Assembly: GCA_030005635.1 (NCBI GenBank)
Contig: JARUHP010000018.1
Span: forward strand, 1 to 64,000
Origin: Deltaproteobacteria bacterium IMCC39146
Lineage (GTDB): Bacteria > Desulfobacterota > Desulfuromonadia > Desulfuromonadales > BM103
Reading direction: 5' to 3'
Length of the DNA stretch: 64,000 nt
The position numbers and the translations under genes are program-made. The notes under the pieces are model-generated. The model worked only from the letters and a program-made list of their open reading frames with translations, made no database searches and was not told the DNA's origin. Positions 32,806-41,480 of the stretch are shown here, one piece after another. Each line of letters starts with the position of its first letter. The stretch's first letter is position 1.

Positions 32806-33723
32806 ATGTATATGGATTTAAAGAACAAACGGCAGTTTCACGCTGAATTTATGCTGGCGACCGTGACCCTCTTTTGGGGGGCGACCTTCCCTATAGTCAA
32901 AGACGCCATCGTTGAAATGCCGGTTATGGCTTTCCTCTGGGTACGATTTGCCATGGCGGCCATACTCCTGTTCTTTATTGCCGGTCGCGCCAGGATTGCT
33001 TCTCTGGATCGACGTGGTTGGCGACTTGGCATCCTGCTCGGGACATTACTCTTCTCTTCCTATCTCTTTCAGACTTTTGGCCTGGAACGAACATCTTCGG
33101 CGAATGCTGGCTTTCTCACCGGTCTTGGCGTGGTGTGGGTTCCTTTAATGGCTGGACCAATCCTGAAAAAGCCGGCTGCTTTTGGTTCTAAAATTGGTGT
33201 CGGGCTGGCTCTGATTGGCCTTTTTCTACTAACCTGGCACACTCCCTGGACAATCAACTTCGGAGATGTGTTGGTTGTGATCTGTTCCGTTTTTGTTGCG
33301 CTGCACATTATTGGCCTTGACGCCTTTACCAAGGGTTACGACGCGCGAGCCCTGACGTTCGTGCAAATCCTGACCATGGCCATCCTCGGCTGTATCGGAA
33401 GTCTTGCCTTTGAACCGACGTCCTGGCCTCAGGAGTGGACCGGTTCACTGATCTTTGCCTTTGCCATTACTGCCATTTTTGCAACAGCCTACGCATTCTG
33501 GGCGATGACGACCTTTCAGAATCGCACGACACCGACCCGTGCTGCGCTTATCTACACCCTTGAACCTGTCTTTGCAGCGATCTTCTCGGTCTGGTTGGCC
33601 GGTGACCGCCTGACGGCGATTGGCTGGTTCGGCGGCGCGATGATAGTCTTTGGCATGATCGTCGCGGAAGTCTGGCCTCTTATGGCTCAGAAGAAGGAAG
33701 CTCTTAGCCATAGTTCGGGGTAA
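32806..33723 (+). CDS. EamA/DMT family exporter
   Basis: 305 residues with ten predicted membrane segments in two EamA halves. The first half shows LFWGATFPIVKDAI and VRFAMAAILLFFI; the second ALIYTLEPVFAAIFSVWLAGD, the classic EamA end motif. It is an inner-membrane drug/metabolite exporter. The substrate is unknown. Either of two ATGs (32806 or 32812) could start it; no strong ribosome binding site decides. It is divergent from the zinc-ribbon gene. Confidence 0.88.
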   Translation: MYMDLKNKRQFHAEFMLATVTLFWGATFPIVKDAIVEMPVMAFLWVRFAMAAILLFFIAGRARIASLDRRGWRLGILLGTLLFSSYLFQTFGLERTSSANAGFLTGLGVVWVPLMAGPILKKPAAFGSKIGVGLALIGLFLLTWHTPWTINFGDVLVVICSVFVALHIIGLDAFTKGYDARALTFVQILTMAILGCIGSLAFEPTSWPQEWTGSLIFAFAITAIFATAYAFWAMTTFQNRTTPTRAALIYTLEPVFAAIFSVWLAGDRLTAIGWFGGAMIVFGMIVAEVWPLMAQKKEALSHSSG

Positions 33724-33756
33724 GTGCCTGTCGTTGAGGTTCTAGAGCTTGCCGTC

Positions 33757-33790
33757 TAAAAAGCCTTCCTTTAACAGTGAGGCTTTTCTG
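33757..33790 (+). terminator. Terminator after the DMT exporter gene
   Basis: AAAAAGCC / GGCTTTT stem with a 13-base loop, followed by CTGTTAT. Weak U-tract. Confidence 0.6.
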
Positions 33791-33834
33791 TTATATTGTC
33801 ATGCAACTTTCCACTTATTGTTCATGGAGGTTTT

Positions 33835-34224
33835 ATGTCAGGGAAAATCGGTTACAAAGATCTGGTTGCAGAGGCCGAACAGCATATAGAAACGATCACG
33901 GTCGAGGCCGCTCTTGCTTCTTTTGACTCGCCAGACGTGGTCTTCGTTGATTTGCGTGATGTCCGAGAGCTGAAGAGAGAAGGGAAAATCCCCGGAGCCT
34001 TCCACTGTCCTCGTGGCCTGCTTGAATTCTGGATCGACGCGGAAAGTCCTTATTACAATAAGATTTTTGGGGAAGATAAACGCTTTATCTTTTATTGTAA
34101 CCTCGGCTGGCGCTCTGCGCTGGCGGCTGATGTTGCTCAAAAGCTGGGGTTGAAAAGTGTCTGCCACATTGATGGTGGTTTCGAGGCCTGGAAGAATTCC
34201 GGTGGGGCCGTTGAAGAGAAATAA
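33835..34224 (+). CDS. Single-domain rhodanese-like protein
   Basis: 129 residues. The active-site loop FIFYCNLGWRSALAA carries Cys at about residue 85, in the expected place for a persulfide, and DLRDVRELKREGKIPGAFHCPRG is the preceding rhodanese block. It transfers sulfane sulfur in the cytosol; the donor and acceptor are unknown. I start at the ATG at 33835 with GGAGG six bases upstream; an extension to 33796 lacks this. The flavin reductase gene follows in 36 bases. Confidence 0.88.
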   Translation: MSGKIGYKDLVAEAEQHIETITVEAALASFDSPDVVFVDLRDVRELKREGKIPGAFHCPRGLLEFWIDAESPYYNKIFGEDKRFIFYCNLGWRSALAADVAQKLGLKSVCHIDGGFEAWKNSGGAVEEK

Positions 34225-34260
34225 AACAGCTTCTGAATTATCCCAATAATGGAGGAAGAT

Positions 34261-34860
34261 ATGTATGCGATCGCAGTAAATGGCAGCCCACGTTCAGGTG
34301 GTAATACGGAACTACTGCTTAAAGAGGTTCTCGGCGAGCTTGATACGGCCGGTTGGGACACGGAGTTGGTTAAGGTCGGCGGGACCGCGATCCGTGGGTG
34401 CATTGCCTGCCAGCAGTGTTTTAAGAACAAAGATAATTTATGTGCGGTCAATTCGGACAATTTTAACGGCATCTTTACGAAGATGCTGCGGGCCGATGCC
34501 ATGATTCTCGGTTCCCCGACTTATTTTGCTGCTGTCTCCGCAGATTTAAAAGCGCTGATCGAAAGAGCTGGTTATGTTGCCTATGCCAATGATCAGGCTT
34601 TTGCCGGCAAGCTTGGGGCGGCCGTTGTGGCTGTCAGGAGAGGTGGCGCGACTCATGCCTTCGACACCATTAATCACATGTTCCAAATGTCCAGAATGAT
34701 CCTCCCCGGCTCAACCTACTGGAATATGGGCTTTGGCCTGGAAAAAGGGGACGTCCTTGAAGATGAAGAGGGTTTGGCCAACATGCGTCATCTCGGTAAA
34801 AGTATCGATTGGTTAGGTCGTAACATTAAGGCCTCTCATCACAGTTATCCAAAATCCTGA
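34261..34860 (+). CDS. NADPH-dependent FMN reductase / flavodoxin-like protein
   Basis: 199 residues. The FMN phosphate loop is NGSPRSGGNTELLLKE at about 5-20. A cysteine-rich CIACQQCFKNKDNLC at about 44-58 and SPTYFAAVSADLKALIERA follow. This is the iron-sulfur-flavoprotein-like branch of NADPH-dependent FMN reductases. It probably reduces flavin or a quinone. I start at 34261, with GGAGG five bases before; the ATG at 34249 contains that site. The PhnA-like gene follows. Confidence 0.9.
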   Translation: MYAIAVNGSPRSGGNTELLLKEVLGELDTAGWDTELVKVGGTAIRGCIACQQCFKNKDNLCAVNSDNFNGIFTKMLRADAMILGSPTYFAAVSADLKALIERAGYVAYANDQAFAGKLGAAVVAVRRGGATHAFDTINHMFQMSRMILPGSTYWNMGFGLEKGDVLEDEEGLANMRHLGKSIDWLGRNIKASHHSYPKS

Positions 34861-34896
34861 TTTTTTGCAGCTAAGCACTGAAAGAGAAATGACAAT

Positions 34897-35238
34897 ATGA
34901 GTGAATTGCCAAAATGTCCTGAATGTGGCTCAGAGTATACTTACGAAGACAGGGAGATGTTTGTTTGCCCTGAGTGTGCTCACGAATGGAGTGTGATTGC
35001 CGTTGAAGAGAGTGCTGATGCCGCCAGGGTTATTAAGGACGCGAACGGCAATGTCCTGCAGGATGGTGATACCGTAACCGTGATCAAGGATCTCAAGGTC
35101 AAGGGCTCTTCTCTGGTCGTTAAGGTCGGAGCCAAAGCCAAGAATATCCGCCTGGTCGATGGCGATCACGACATCGATTGTAAAATCGATGGTATCGGCG
35201 CTATGAAGTTAAAGTCGGAGTTTGTTAAAAAGGCTTAG
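34897..35238 (+). CDS. PhnA/YjdM-like zinc-ribbon protein
   Basis: 113 residues. The N-terminal zinc ribbon is [21 protein letters not shown] (two CxxC), followed by a PhnA domain with [23 protein letters not shown]. The family was named for phosphonate use, but its usual members occur without a phosphonate pathway, as here. The function is unknown. It follows the FMN reductase by 36 bases and ends at a bidirectional terminator. Confidence 0.9.
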   Translation: MSELPKCPECGSEYTYEDREMFVCPECAHEWSVIAVEESADAARVIKDANGNVLQDGDTVTVIKDLKVKGSSLVVKVGAKAKNIRLVDGDHDIDCKIDGIGAMKLKSEFVKKA

Positions 35239-35252
35239 GCTTTGGATCAGGT

Positions 35253-35293
35253 CAAAGGGTTAAGGGCGCAGGGTTGACCCTTAACCCTTTTTA
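35253..35293. terminator. Bidirectional terminator between PhnA-like and YbbP-like genes
   Basis: AAAGGGTTAAGGG / CCCTTAACCCTTT, a perfect 13-bp stem with an 11-base loop, then TTTTATT. It overlaps the stop codon (35291-35293) of the minus-strand gene. Confidence 0.85.
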
Positions 35294-37819
35294 TTCCCCT
35301 CTCAGATAACTCGCCGGCTTATGTCCCAGCGCTCGCCAGGTTCCAACCAACCCCAAAAATACTGTTAGCGCAACTCCGGTCAAAATTGTTGTGATAATTG
35401 TTCCCGGATGCAGGGTAAAAGAGATCTTCATCAACCCTTCCAGGATCCCCATGGCCGCCAAGCTACCGACTATCGCGCTGATGCCACCCGCAATCAAGCC
35501 AAGAAACAGAAACTCCGCAGCAAACGCACCCAGAATGTCGAAACGGGTCGCCCCGCAGACCTTAAAAATAACCGCGTCGTGAATCCGTCGGTGCTGATCT
35601 GCAGAGACGGCTCCAGCCAGCACCAGGAATCCTATTAACACCGCAAGACCAGCCATGCTGCGAAAGGCTGTGCCGATACGTTCGAGTGTTTGAGAGACAT
35701 TTTTAAGGAGCTCGCGGGTGCTGATGGCAGAGACGTTCGGGAATTGTTTAGTGATTGCGGCGAAGGCGGTTTCTTCCTGCTCTGGTGGAACATGAATCGA
35801 GGCGATGTTTGTCTGTGGCGCGTTTTCCAGGACTCCAGGCGAGAAGAGTAGTGCGAAATTCAAGTCGAGTGTCGACCAGTCGACTTCCCTCAAGCTGCTT
35901 ATCCTAGCAGTAACATCTCGACCCAGAACATTGATCGTCAGCGTGTCGCCTATGCCGACCCCAAATCCTTTCGCGAGATCCGCCGTAATGGAAACCAGGG
36001 GTTCACCTGCATAGTCTTTCGGCCACCACTCTCCCGCAACGACCTTTATGTCCGGCGCCTTCTCCTTTGCGTAACTTAAGAATCTGTCACCACGAACTGC
36101 CCAGCGCACTTCCTTGGCAACTTTTGCCATTGTCACCGGCTTGCCTGCAATGGCGCTTATACGGCCGCGCAAAGTCGGATAGCGTTTTAGCTTGGTGATT
36201 CCAGGCAAGTTGCGAGCTGTCTCTTCAAAGCTTTCAACCTGGTGTGGTTGCAGGTCCAGGAAGAAGAAAGAGGGGGCTTCATTGGGGACAGTTTCATTGA
36301 TCTTGTCATCGAGGTTGGCTTGGACCAGCATGACGGTGACCAGAGCGGTTAAGCCGAGGCCCAATGAGAATAGTGCACTTCCTGACGGTGACCCGCGTCG
36401 ATGGATGTTGCCCAATCCGAGCCGCAGAGACGGATTTGTTGGCTTCGGGATCAGGTGAGTCAGTTTGACAACAGTTGTTGAGGCAAAGCGGAAGATTATG
36501 AAGCAAAGGCTCGCTCCGCAGATAAACCAGAAGGCCAGTCTTTGATCGCTGCTGGTCAGGATCGCCAATGTGGCCAGAATAATTACCGAGATGATGATTG
36601 CTACTTTGATAGCCATTCCGGGGTTCTTGTTGCTGGATTCGCTGTAGCCTCGAAACAGAACTGATGGTGAGACTTGTCTTGCCAGGCCTAGAGATTTCAA
36701 AGAGAAAATCAGCGCAATCAGTAGACCGAAAAGTGCTGCTACGACCAACACCTGCCAATGAATACCGGGGGTAATGGGAACGGGTAGATGGGTGCCGATA
36801 AGTTGTTGTAAAAGATAGGGCAGGGCAGCGCCGGCAACGAGCCCGGCTGTTGAACCGAGAATGCCCAGGAAAAGAATTTGCAGCAGGTAGGCCGTAAAGA
36901 TCAACTTGCCAGGTGCACCCAGGCATTTCATTGTTGCAATATGGGTGATCTTGCCGTCCAGATATCCGCGCACCGCGCCGGAAACACCGAGACCGCCAAC
37001 CAATAGGGAGCAAAGCCCGATGAGAGTCATGTTCAAGTTCATGCGGTCGAGAAAGAAGGTCACGCGGGGCGCAGCCTCTCGCCAGCTTCGTACGCGCCAG
37101 CCCGCTTCAGGAAAATGGACCTGCAGCTCAGCTTTTAATTGGTCCACTGTTTCACGGTTCGGCAGTCGCAGTCGGTACGCGTGATAAACCAGGCTGCCAG
37201 GCTGCAGCAGGCCTGTGGCCTTGAGCCCCTCAAGGCTGATCATGAAGCGTGGACCAAGGTTGAAAGCGCGCACTGTGCGGTCCGGCTCTGTTGTGATGAT
37301 CCCCTTTAATCTAAAGTCCGCGTTGCCGACTTTGACCTTGTCACCGATCTTCTTGTCCAGGCGGGAGAGCATGGGCGCTTCTACCAAGGCCCCAAACTCA
37401 TCACGACTGTCGAGTTCACGATGAATGTTCAGTTGTGGGGTGCTCGTGATCTTGCCGTAGAGGGGATAGTCGGAGTCGACCGCTTTCAGCTCTGCAAGGA
37501 CACGCTTGTCGTTATGTATGTCGACAACCATGGTCCTCATGGTGGCTACATGCGAAAGCTGGCCCCGATCTGTCAGAAAACTGATGCCCTCGGTCGGTAG
37601 TTCGCGATGAGCCAAACGGATTTCCAGGTCGCCGCCCAAAAGGGCGCTGGCGTCGGCCAGCAGGCCAGCTTTGGCTGACTCAGTAAAAGAACCGATTGCG
37701 CTGATTGCAAAAACCCCAAGGAAAAGGCAGGTCAGGAAGACGCCAAAGCCACGCAATCCACCGCGGAGTTCTCGACGGACCAGGCGGATGGCCTGGGTTA
37801 TTGTGCTTGTTGAGTTCAA
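35291..37819 (-). CDS. ybbP: YbbP-like FtsX-domain ABC transporter permease
   Basis: 842 residues with about ten membrane segments: one near the N-terminus (LRGFGVFLTCLFLGVFAIS), a first FtsX block (about 255-380), and a second (about 720-840, with AGLAVLIGFLVLAGAVSAD). Large periplasmic domains lie between, as in MacB-like and YbbP proteins. The ybbP-ybbA-tesA arrangement matches the E. coli order. ABC transporters of this type move or extract envelope lipids or drive protein complexes without a dedicated transport path. The ATPase gene overlaps its start by four bases. Confidence 0.88.
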   Translation of the reverse strand: MNSTSTITQAIRLVRRELRGGLRGFGVFLTCLFLGVFAISAIGSFTESAKAGLLADASALLGGDLEIRLAHRELPTEGISFLTDRGQLSHVATMRTMVVDIHNDKRVLAELKAVDSDYPLYGKITSTPQLNIHRELDSRDEFGALVEAPMLSRLDKKIGDKVKVGNADFRLKGIITTEPDRTVRAFNLGPRFMISLEGLKATGLLQPGSLVYHAYRLRLPNRETVDQLKAELQVHFPEAGWRVRSWREAAPRVTFFLDRMNLNMTLIGLCSLLVGGLGVSGAVRGYLDGKITHIATMKCLGAPGKLIFTAYLLQILFLGILGSTAGLVAGAALPYLLQQLIGTHLPVPITPGIHWQVLVVAALFGLLIALIFSLKSLGLARQVSPSVLFRGYSESSNKNPGMAIKVAIIISVIILATLAILTSSDQRLAFWFICGASLCFIIFRFASTTVVKLTHLIPKPTNPSLRLGLGNIHRRGSPSGSALFSLGLGLTALVTVMLVQANLDDKINETVPNEAPSFFFLDLQPHQVESFEETARNLPGITKLKRYPTLRGRISAIAGKPVTMAKVAKEVRWAVRGDRFLSYAKEKAPDIKVVAGEWWPKDYAGEPLVSITADLAKGFGVGIGDTLTINVLGRDVTARISSLREVDWSTLDLNFALLFSPGVLENAPQTNIASIHVPPEQEETAFAAITKQFPNVSAISTRELLKNVSQTLERIGTAFRSMAGLAVLIGFLVLAGAVSADQHRRIHDAVIFKVCGATRFDILGAFAAEFLFLGLIAGGISAIVGSLAAMGILEGLMKISFTLHPGTIITTILTGVALTVFLGLVGTWRALGHKPASYLRGE

Positions 37820-38505
37820 GAGTCAGCCCCATTCTCTTCACGTAGACAGCCGTCGATCATTCTCACGGACCGCTCGCAACGTGAGGCAAGAATCTCGTCG
37901 TGGGTGACCAGAACCAGAGTTGTGCCATGCTCTTGTTGCAGGTCAAAAAGGAGGTTCATGACAATCTGTCCAGTTTCGCGGTCGAGATTGCCGGTGGGCT
38001 CATCAGCCAGGAGAAGGGCGGGTTTAACAACAAAGGCCCGAGCAAGAGCAACGCGTTGCTGTTCTCCGCCGGAGAGTTCGCCGGGATAATGATCGATTCT
38101 GTCGCTCAGGCCAGTCTTTGTCAGTGCTTCTTCGGCTTGTTCTTCAGGATTCTTGCAGCCGGAAAATTCGAGGGGCAAGGAAACATTCTCTAGAGCCGTC
38201 ATGGTGGGAATGAGATGAAATGACTGGAAAACAATGCCGACATGCTCGCGGCGGAACCGCGCCAAGCCGTCTTCATCGATGGTGGTCAGGTCAACTCCTG
38301 CGACCTGAATCTGCCCTGAGGTCGGTTTCTCCAGACCTGAAAGCGCCATTAGCAGGGTTGTCTTGCCTGCTCCAGAAGGGCCGAGCACGCTCACTGTTTC
38401 GCCTTTGGTTATGTTAAGGTTGACTCCGCGCAGGATGTTGACCTCTCCGGCACCGCCGACTAGACTGAGATGAAGATCCACGATATTAACCAAGGGCTCT
38501 GACAT
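37816..38505 (-). CDS. ybbA: YbbA-like ABC transporter ATPase
   Basis: 229 residues. Walker A SVLGPSGAGKTTLLMALSGL at about 42-61, signature YPGELSGGEQQRVALARAFV, Walker B LLADEPTGNLD and VLVTHD. This is a MacB/LolD-type ATPase, the partner of the FtsX-like permease that follows with a 4-bp overlap. I start at the ATG at 38505 with AAGGA seven bases upstream. The start codon overlaps the tesA start on the other strand. Confidence 0.9.
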   Translation of the reverse strand: MSEPLVNIVDLHLSLVGGAGEVNILRGVNLNITKGETVSVLGPSGAGKTTLLMALSGLEKPTSGQIQVAGVDLTTIDEDGLARFRREHVGIVFQSFHLIPTMTALENVSLPLEFSGCKNPEEQAEEALTKTGLSDRIDHYPGELSGGEQQRVALARAFVVKPALLLADEPTGNLDRETGQIVMNLLFDLQQEHGTTLVLVTHDEILASRCERSVRMIDGCLREENGADS

Positions 38506-39163
38506 GCATTTATCCTTTTTGCTCAAGTTGGTTTTGTTAACCATTTTGACAGTATCTTCGTCATTTGCCAACTCTACGGCTACAAATAGCGTCGTTATTC
38601 TGGTTCTCGGCGATAGCCTGACCGCTGGTTATGGCCTTGGACAAGATGATTCGTTTCCGCGGCAGCTTGAAAATAGTCTGGCGACTTCAGGATATCCCGT
38701 AACTGTCATCAACGCCGGAGTCTCGGGCGATACCTCAGCTGGCGGTCTTGCCAGGCTTGAGTGGGCCCTGGTAGTCAATCCTCAGGTCGTACTCGTTGAG
38801 CTTGGTGCAAACGATGCCTTACGCGGTCTTGATCCGGCACAAACCTACGACAACCTTGATCAAATCCTCGCCCGCCTCAAGAAAGCCGGCTGTCGCATCG
38901 TCCTTGCCGGTATGCGGGCTCCCAGAAACCTGGGTCTTGACTATACTTTCGAGTTCGATCAGATCTATCCCGGTCTTGCCGAGCGTCACGATCTTTATTT
39001 TTATCCATTTTTTCTCGAAGGCGTCGCTACTGATCCCGAGCTGAACCAGGCTGACGGCTTACATCCTAACGCAGAAGGAGTTCGCGTCGTTGTAAAGGGA
39101 ATTCAACCGCTTGTTGTTAAAGCTATTGAGGAGGTTGTGGCCACAAAAAAGCGGTTGGAGTGA
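38504..39163 (+). CDS. tesA: TesA-like GDSL arylesterase, exported
   Basis: 219 residues. A signal peptide (FLLKLVLLTILTVSSSFANS) leads to the mature enzyme. SGNH blocks: VLGDSLTAGYG (Ser about 38), then GANDALRG and DGLHPNAEGV (Asp/His pair near the end). It hydrolyses acyl-CoA, lysophospholipid or aryl esters in the periplasm. In E. coli tesA sits head-to-head with ybbA, as here. The start is shared-overlapping: its ATG at 38504-38506 and the ybbA ATG (38503-38505) overlap by two bases (CATG). Each gene's ribosome binding site lies in the other gene. Confidence 0.92.
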   Translation: MHLSFLLKLVLLTILTVSSSFANSTATNSVVILVLGDSLTAGYGLGQDDSFPRQLENSLATSGYPVTVINAGVSGDTSAGGLARLEWALVVNPQVVLVELGANDALRGLDPAQTYDNLDQILARLKKAGCRIVLAGMRAPRNLGLDYTFEFDQIYPGLAERHDLYFYPFFLEGVATDPELNQADGLHPNAEGVRVVVKGIQPLVVKAIEEVVATKKRLE

Positions 39164-39221
39164 AAATTGCTATTTTGCATATATGGTTTATTGAATTACA
39201 CGAAAATCGAGGTCAATAATT

Positions 39222-39437
39222 ATGCAAGAATGCCAACATCTGAACAACTGTAAGTTTGTCCTGCGCTATGTGGCTCAAGTCAAGTCACACTGGGATGACT
39301 TTGTAAGTCTCTATTGTTGCAAGATTTTTCAGGAAAACTGTAAACGGCTAGAGTATTTTAAGTCGCACGGCATGCTTCCTGATTCAGCGCTGATGCCAAC
39401 GGGCCAGCGCGTTCCACAGAACTTGGAGAAGGAATAG
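39222..39437 (+). CDS. Small Cys-rich protein
   Basis: 71 residues. It has the spacing C..L..C.F near the N-terminus (QECQHLNNCKFVL) and YCC...ENCKRLEYF in the middle. I recall this small pattern in other Deltaproteobacteria, where such proteins sit alone or near signal-transduction genes. Four or more cysteines suggest metal or redox binding. GAGG lies nine bases before the ATG. The function is unknown. Confidence 0.6.
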   Translation: MQECQHLNNCKFVLRYVAQVKSHWDDFVSLYCCKIFQENCKRLEYFKSHGMLPDSALMPTGQRVPQNLEKE

Positions 39438-39520
39438 CGCACGGTGATTGACCGCCTTTCTGGTGTGAAAAGACGACAGGGTCACGGGGTTTTAACGCGT
39501 TTCGTGATTGCCCTCCGTAG

Positions 39521-41233
39521 CTACCGAAGATACGCCTCCGTGACATAACGTCTCATCATAGCGTGCGTGTTGAAATAATACGCATTTTTGCCAATCGCAT
39601 TTTTCAGTACATTGGTCCATTCTTGACGATTATTGTAGTAGAGCGGAATAATCGTCTCCTCGAGCTTTTTGTAGAGATCCTGAACGTCTTCGTCAGAATG
39701 GTTGACTTCTGTGCTTGTTTCCGTTGGTGGCGGTCCGATAGACCACCCTGTGACGCCTTCAATATGCCCTTCAATCCACCATCCATCAAGAACGCTGAAG
39801 TTGGGCACACCGTTTAACGCTGCTTTCATGCCACTGGTGCCAGAGGCCTCAAGTGGCCGTAACGGGTTGTTCAGCCAGAGATCAACGCCCGGTATCAAAC
39901 GGCTTGCGACGTCCATGTTGTAATTCGGCAGATAAACAATCTTGAGTTTATCTCCGAAAAACTCTGCCTGCTGGCAGATCTCCTGAATCATCTGCTTGCC
40001 ATAATCGTCCTTCGGGTGGGCCTTGCCACCGAAAACCAGCTGCAGCTTGCCATCGCCAATTTTGAGGAGTCGGTCCCGATCGGTAAAGATCATGTTGGCG
40101 CGTTTGTAAGCGGTTGCCCTGCGAGCAAAGCCAATCGTGAGAACATCAAGGTCCAGTTTTTCTCCTGTGGTCTCTTCGATCCATTGAAAGAGGTAGGCCT
40201 TGGCTCCGGCATGGGCGTCTTGAATCTCATCATCAGGGATAAGGTCGACCCTGACCAGCAACTCCGGTTCGTTTGCCCAGCCGGGCAAGTACTTGTCATA
40301 AAGATGTATCAAGTATGGAGAGGCCCATGTGAAAGGGTGAATGCCGTTGGTGATCGAGTGGATTTCAAAGCCGGGGAACATGGTTTGAGAAACCTCACCA
40401 TGCTTTTTGGCGACCCCATTAACGAAATGTGACAGGTTTAAGGCCAGGAGCGTCATATTGAACTCGTGTTCGCCACCGAGCTTTTTCAGGAGGTCAACAG
40501 GGACAACGTCACCCATGACCTGAGAGACCAAGTCATAGGAAAAGCGATCATGTCCGGACTCGACGGGTGTGTGGGTGGTGAAAATACAATTTTCCTGAAC
40601 GCTTCGGATGTGTTGTAAATAGTCTTCTTCCAAAGAGCCTTCAACGGTAAGGTGAGGGTGGTTGAGTAGCACCAATGTAAGCAAGCTGGCGTGCCCTTCG
40701 TTCAGATGGTATTTGCGGACCCGGAAGCCGAGGACCTGCAACAGCCTGGCGCCGCCGATGCCGAGAACGATCTCCTGCTTCAGTCGATAAGCTTTATCGC
40801 CACCATAGAGATAGTCGGTGATTTCCCGGTCCTCAGGCTGGTTCCCCTGGATATCTGTGTCGAGAAAGAGGACAGGCACTTCACCGCCTGTAGGGCTTTT
40901 GACTCGGTACAGCCAGGCCTGAACCTTGACATCTCGATCTTCTATTGTTACCAGGGTTTTGACAGGCAACAGTTCAAGTAAATCCTCAGGTCTCCAGTCA
41001 ACGGCGCTTTCCTGTTGCCAGCCGTCGTCAGTGAAGGTTTGCAGAAAGTACCCTTTGCGGCTGATCAAGGTCACTGCCACGAACGGTAATTTCAGATCTG
41101 CTGCGCTCCTGATGGTATCTCCTGCGAGAACTCCCAGGCCACCGCTGTAGGTTGGAATCTCTGTCATCAAGCCTATTTCCATGGAGAAATAGGCGATGCG
41201 TGAGGTCTCTGTGTAGTGTCTCCAGTCCTTCAT
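39521..41233 (-). CDS. glgP: Alpha-glucan phosphorylase (short form)
   Basis: 570 residues, short for the GT35 family (usual length over 750). It phosphorolyses glycogen or maltodextrins to glucose 1-phosphate. Markers: AYFSMEIGLMTEIPTYSGGLGVLAGD at the start, the substrate site YHLNEGHASLL and NGIHPFTWASPY, then PLP-site EASGTSGMKAALNG. The PLP Lys is expected in GTSGMK. The AAGG ribosome site is six bases before the ATG. The regulatory N-terminal region of larger phosphorylases is absent. Divergent from gspA. Confidence 0.92.
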   Translation of the reverse strand: MKDWRHYTETSRIAYFSMEIGLMTEIPTYSGGLGVLAGDTIRSAADLKLPFVAVTLISRKGYFLQTFTDDGWQQESAVDWRPEDLLELLPVKTLVTIEDRDVKVQAWLYRVKSPTGGEVPVLFLDTDIQGNQPEDREITDYLYGGDKAYRLKQEIVLGIGGARLLQVLGFRVRKYHLNEGHASLLTLVLLNHPHLTVEGSLEEDYLQHIRSVQENCIFTTHTPVESGHDRFSYDLVSQVMGDVVPVDLLKKLGGEHEFNMTLLALNLSHFVNGVAKKHGEVSQTMFPGFEIHSITNGIHPFTWASPYLIHLYDKYLPGWANEPELLVRVDLIPDDEIQDAHAGAKAYLFQWIEETTGEKLDLDVLTIGFARRATAYKRANMIFTDRDRLLKIGDGKLQLVFGGKAHPKDDYGKQMIQEICQQAEFFGDKLKIVYLPNYNMDVASRLIPGVDLWLNNPLRPLEASGTSGMKAALNGVPNFSVLDGWWIEGHIEGVTGWSIGPPPTETSTEVNHSDEDVQDLYKKLEETIIPLYYNNRQEWTNVLKNAIGKNAYYFNTHAMMRRYVTEAYLR

Positions 41234-41480
41234 CGCTTGCCTTGGATCGTGTTTAGTAAAACAACGATCGCTATTTTTTAAGCGGACGGAAATTCATAAA
41301 CCCAAAAGGGACTGATTGTTAGGATAGAATAACATACTGGCGATGGTTTTTATGGTTACACCCGTCAAAATTTGCGAGTGGAGTTGTTGAGTAAAAACTT
41401 GCAAAATTATGCAATTTGTGGAAATAAATAGCTTTTTAAGCTCTTGTGTTAAATGACTTTTTTCGGGGGATGGCCGCTCC

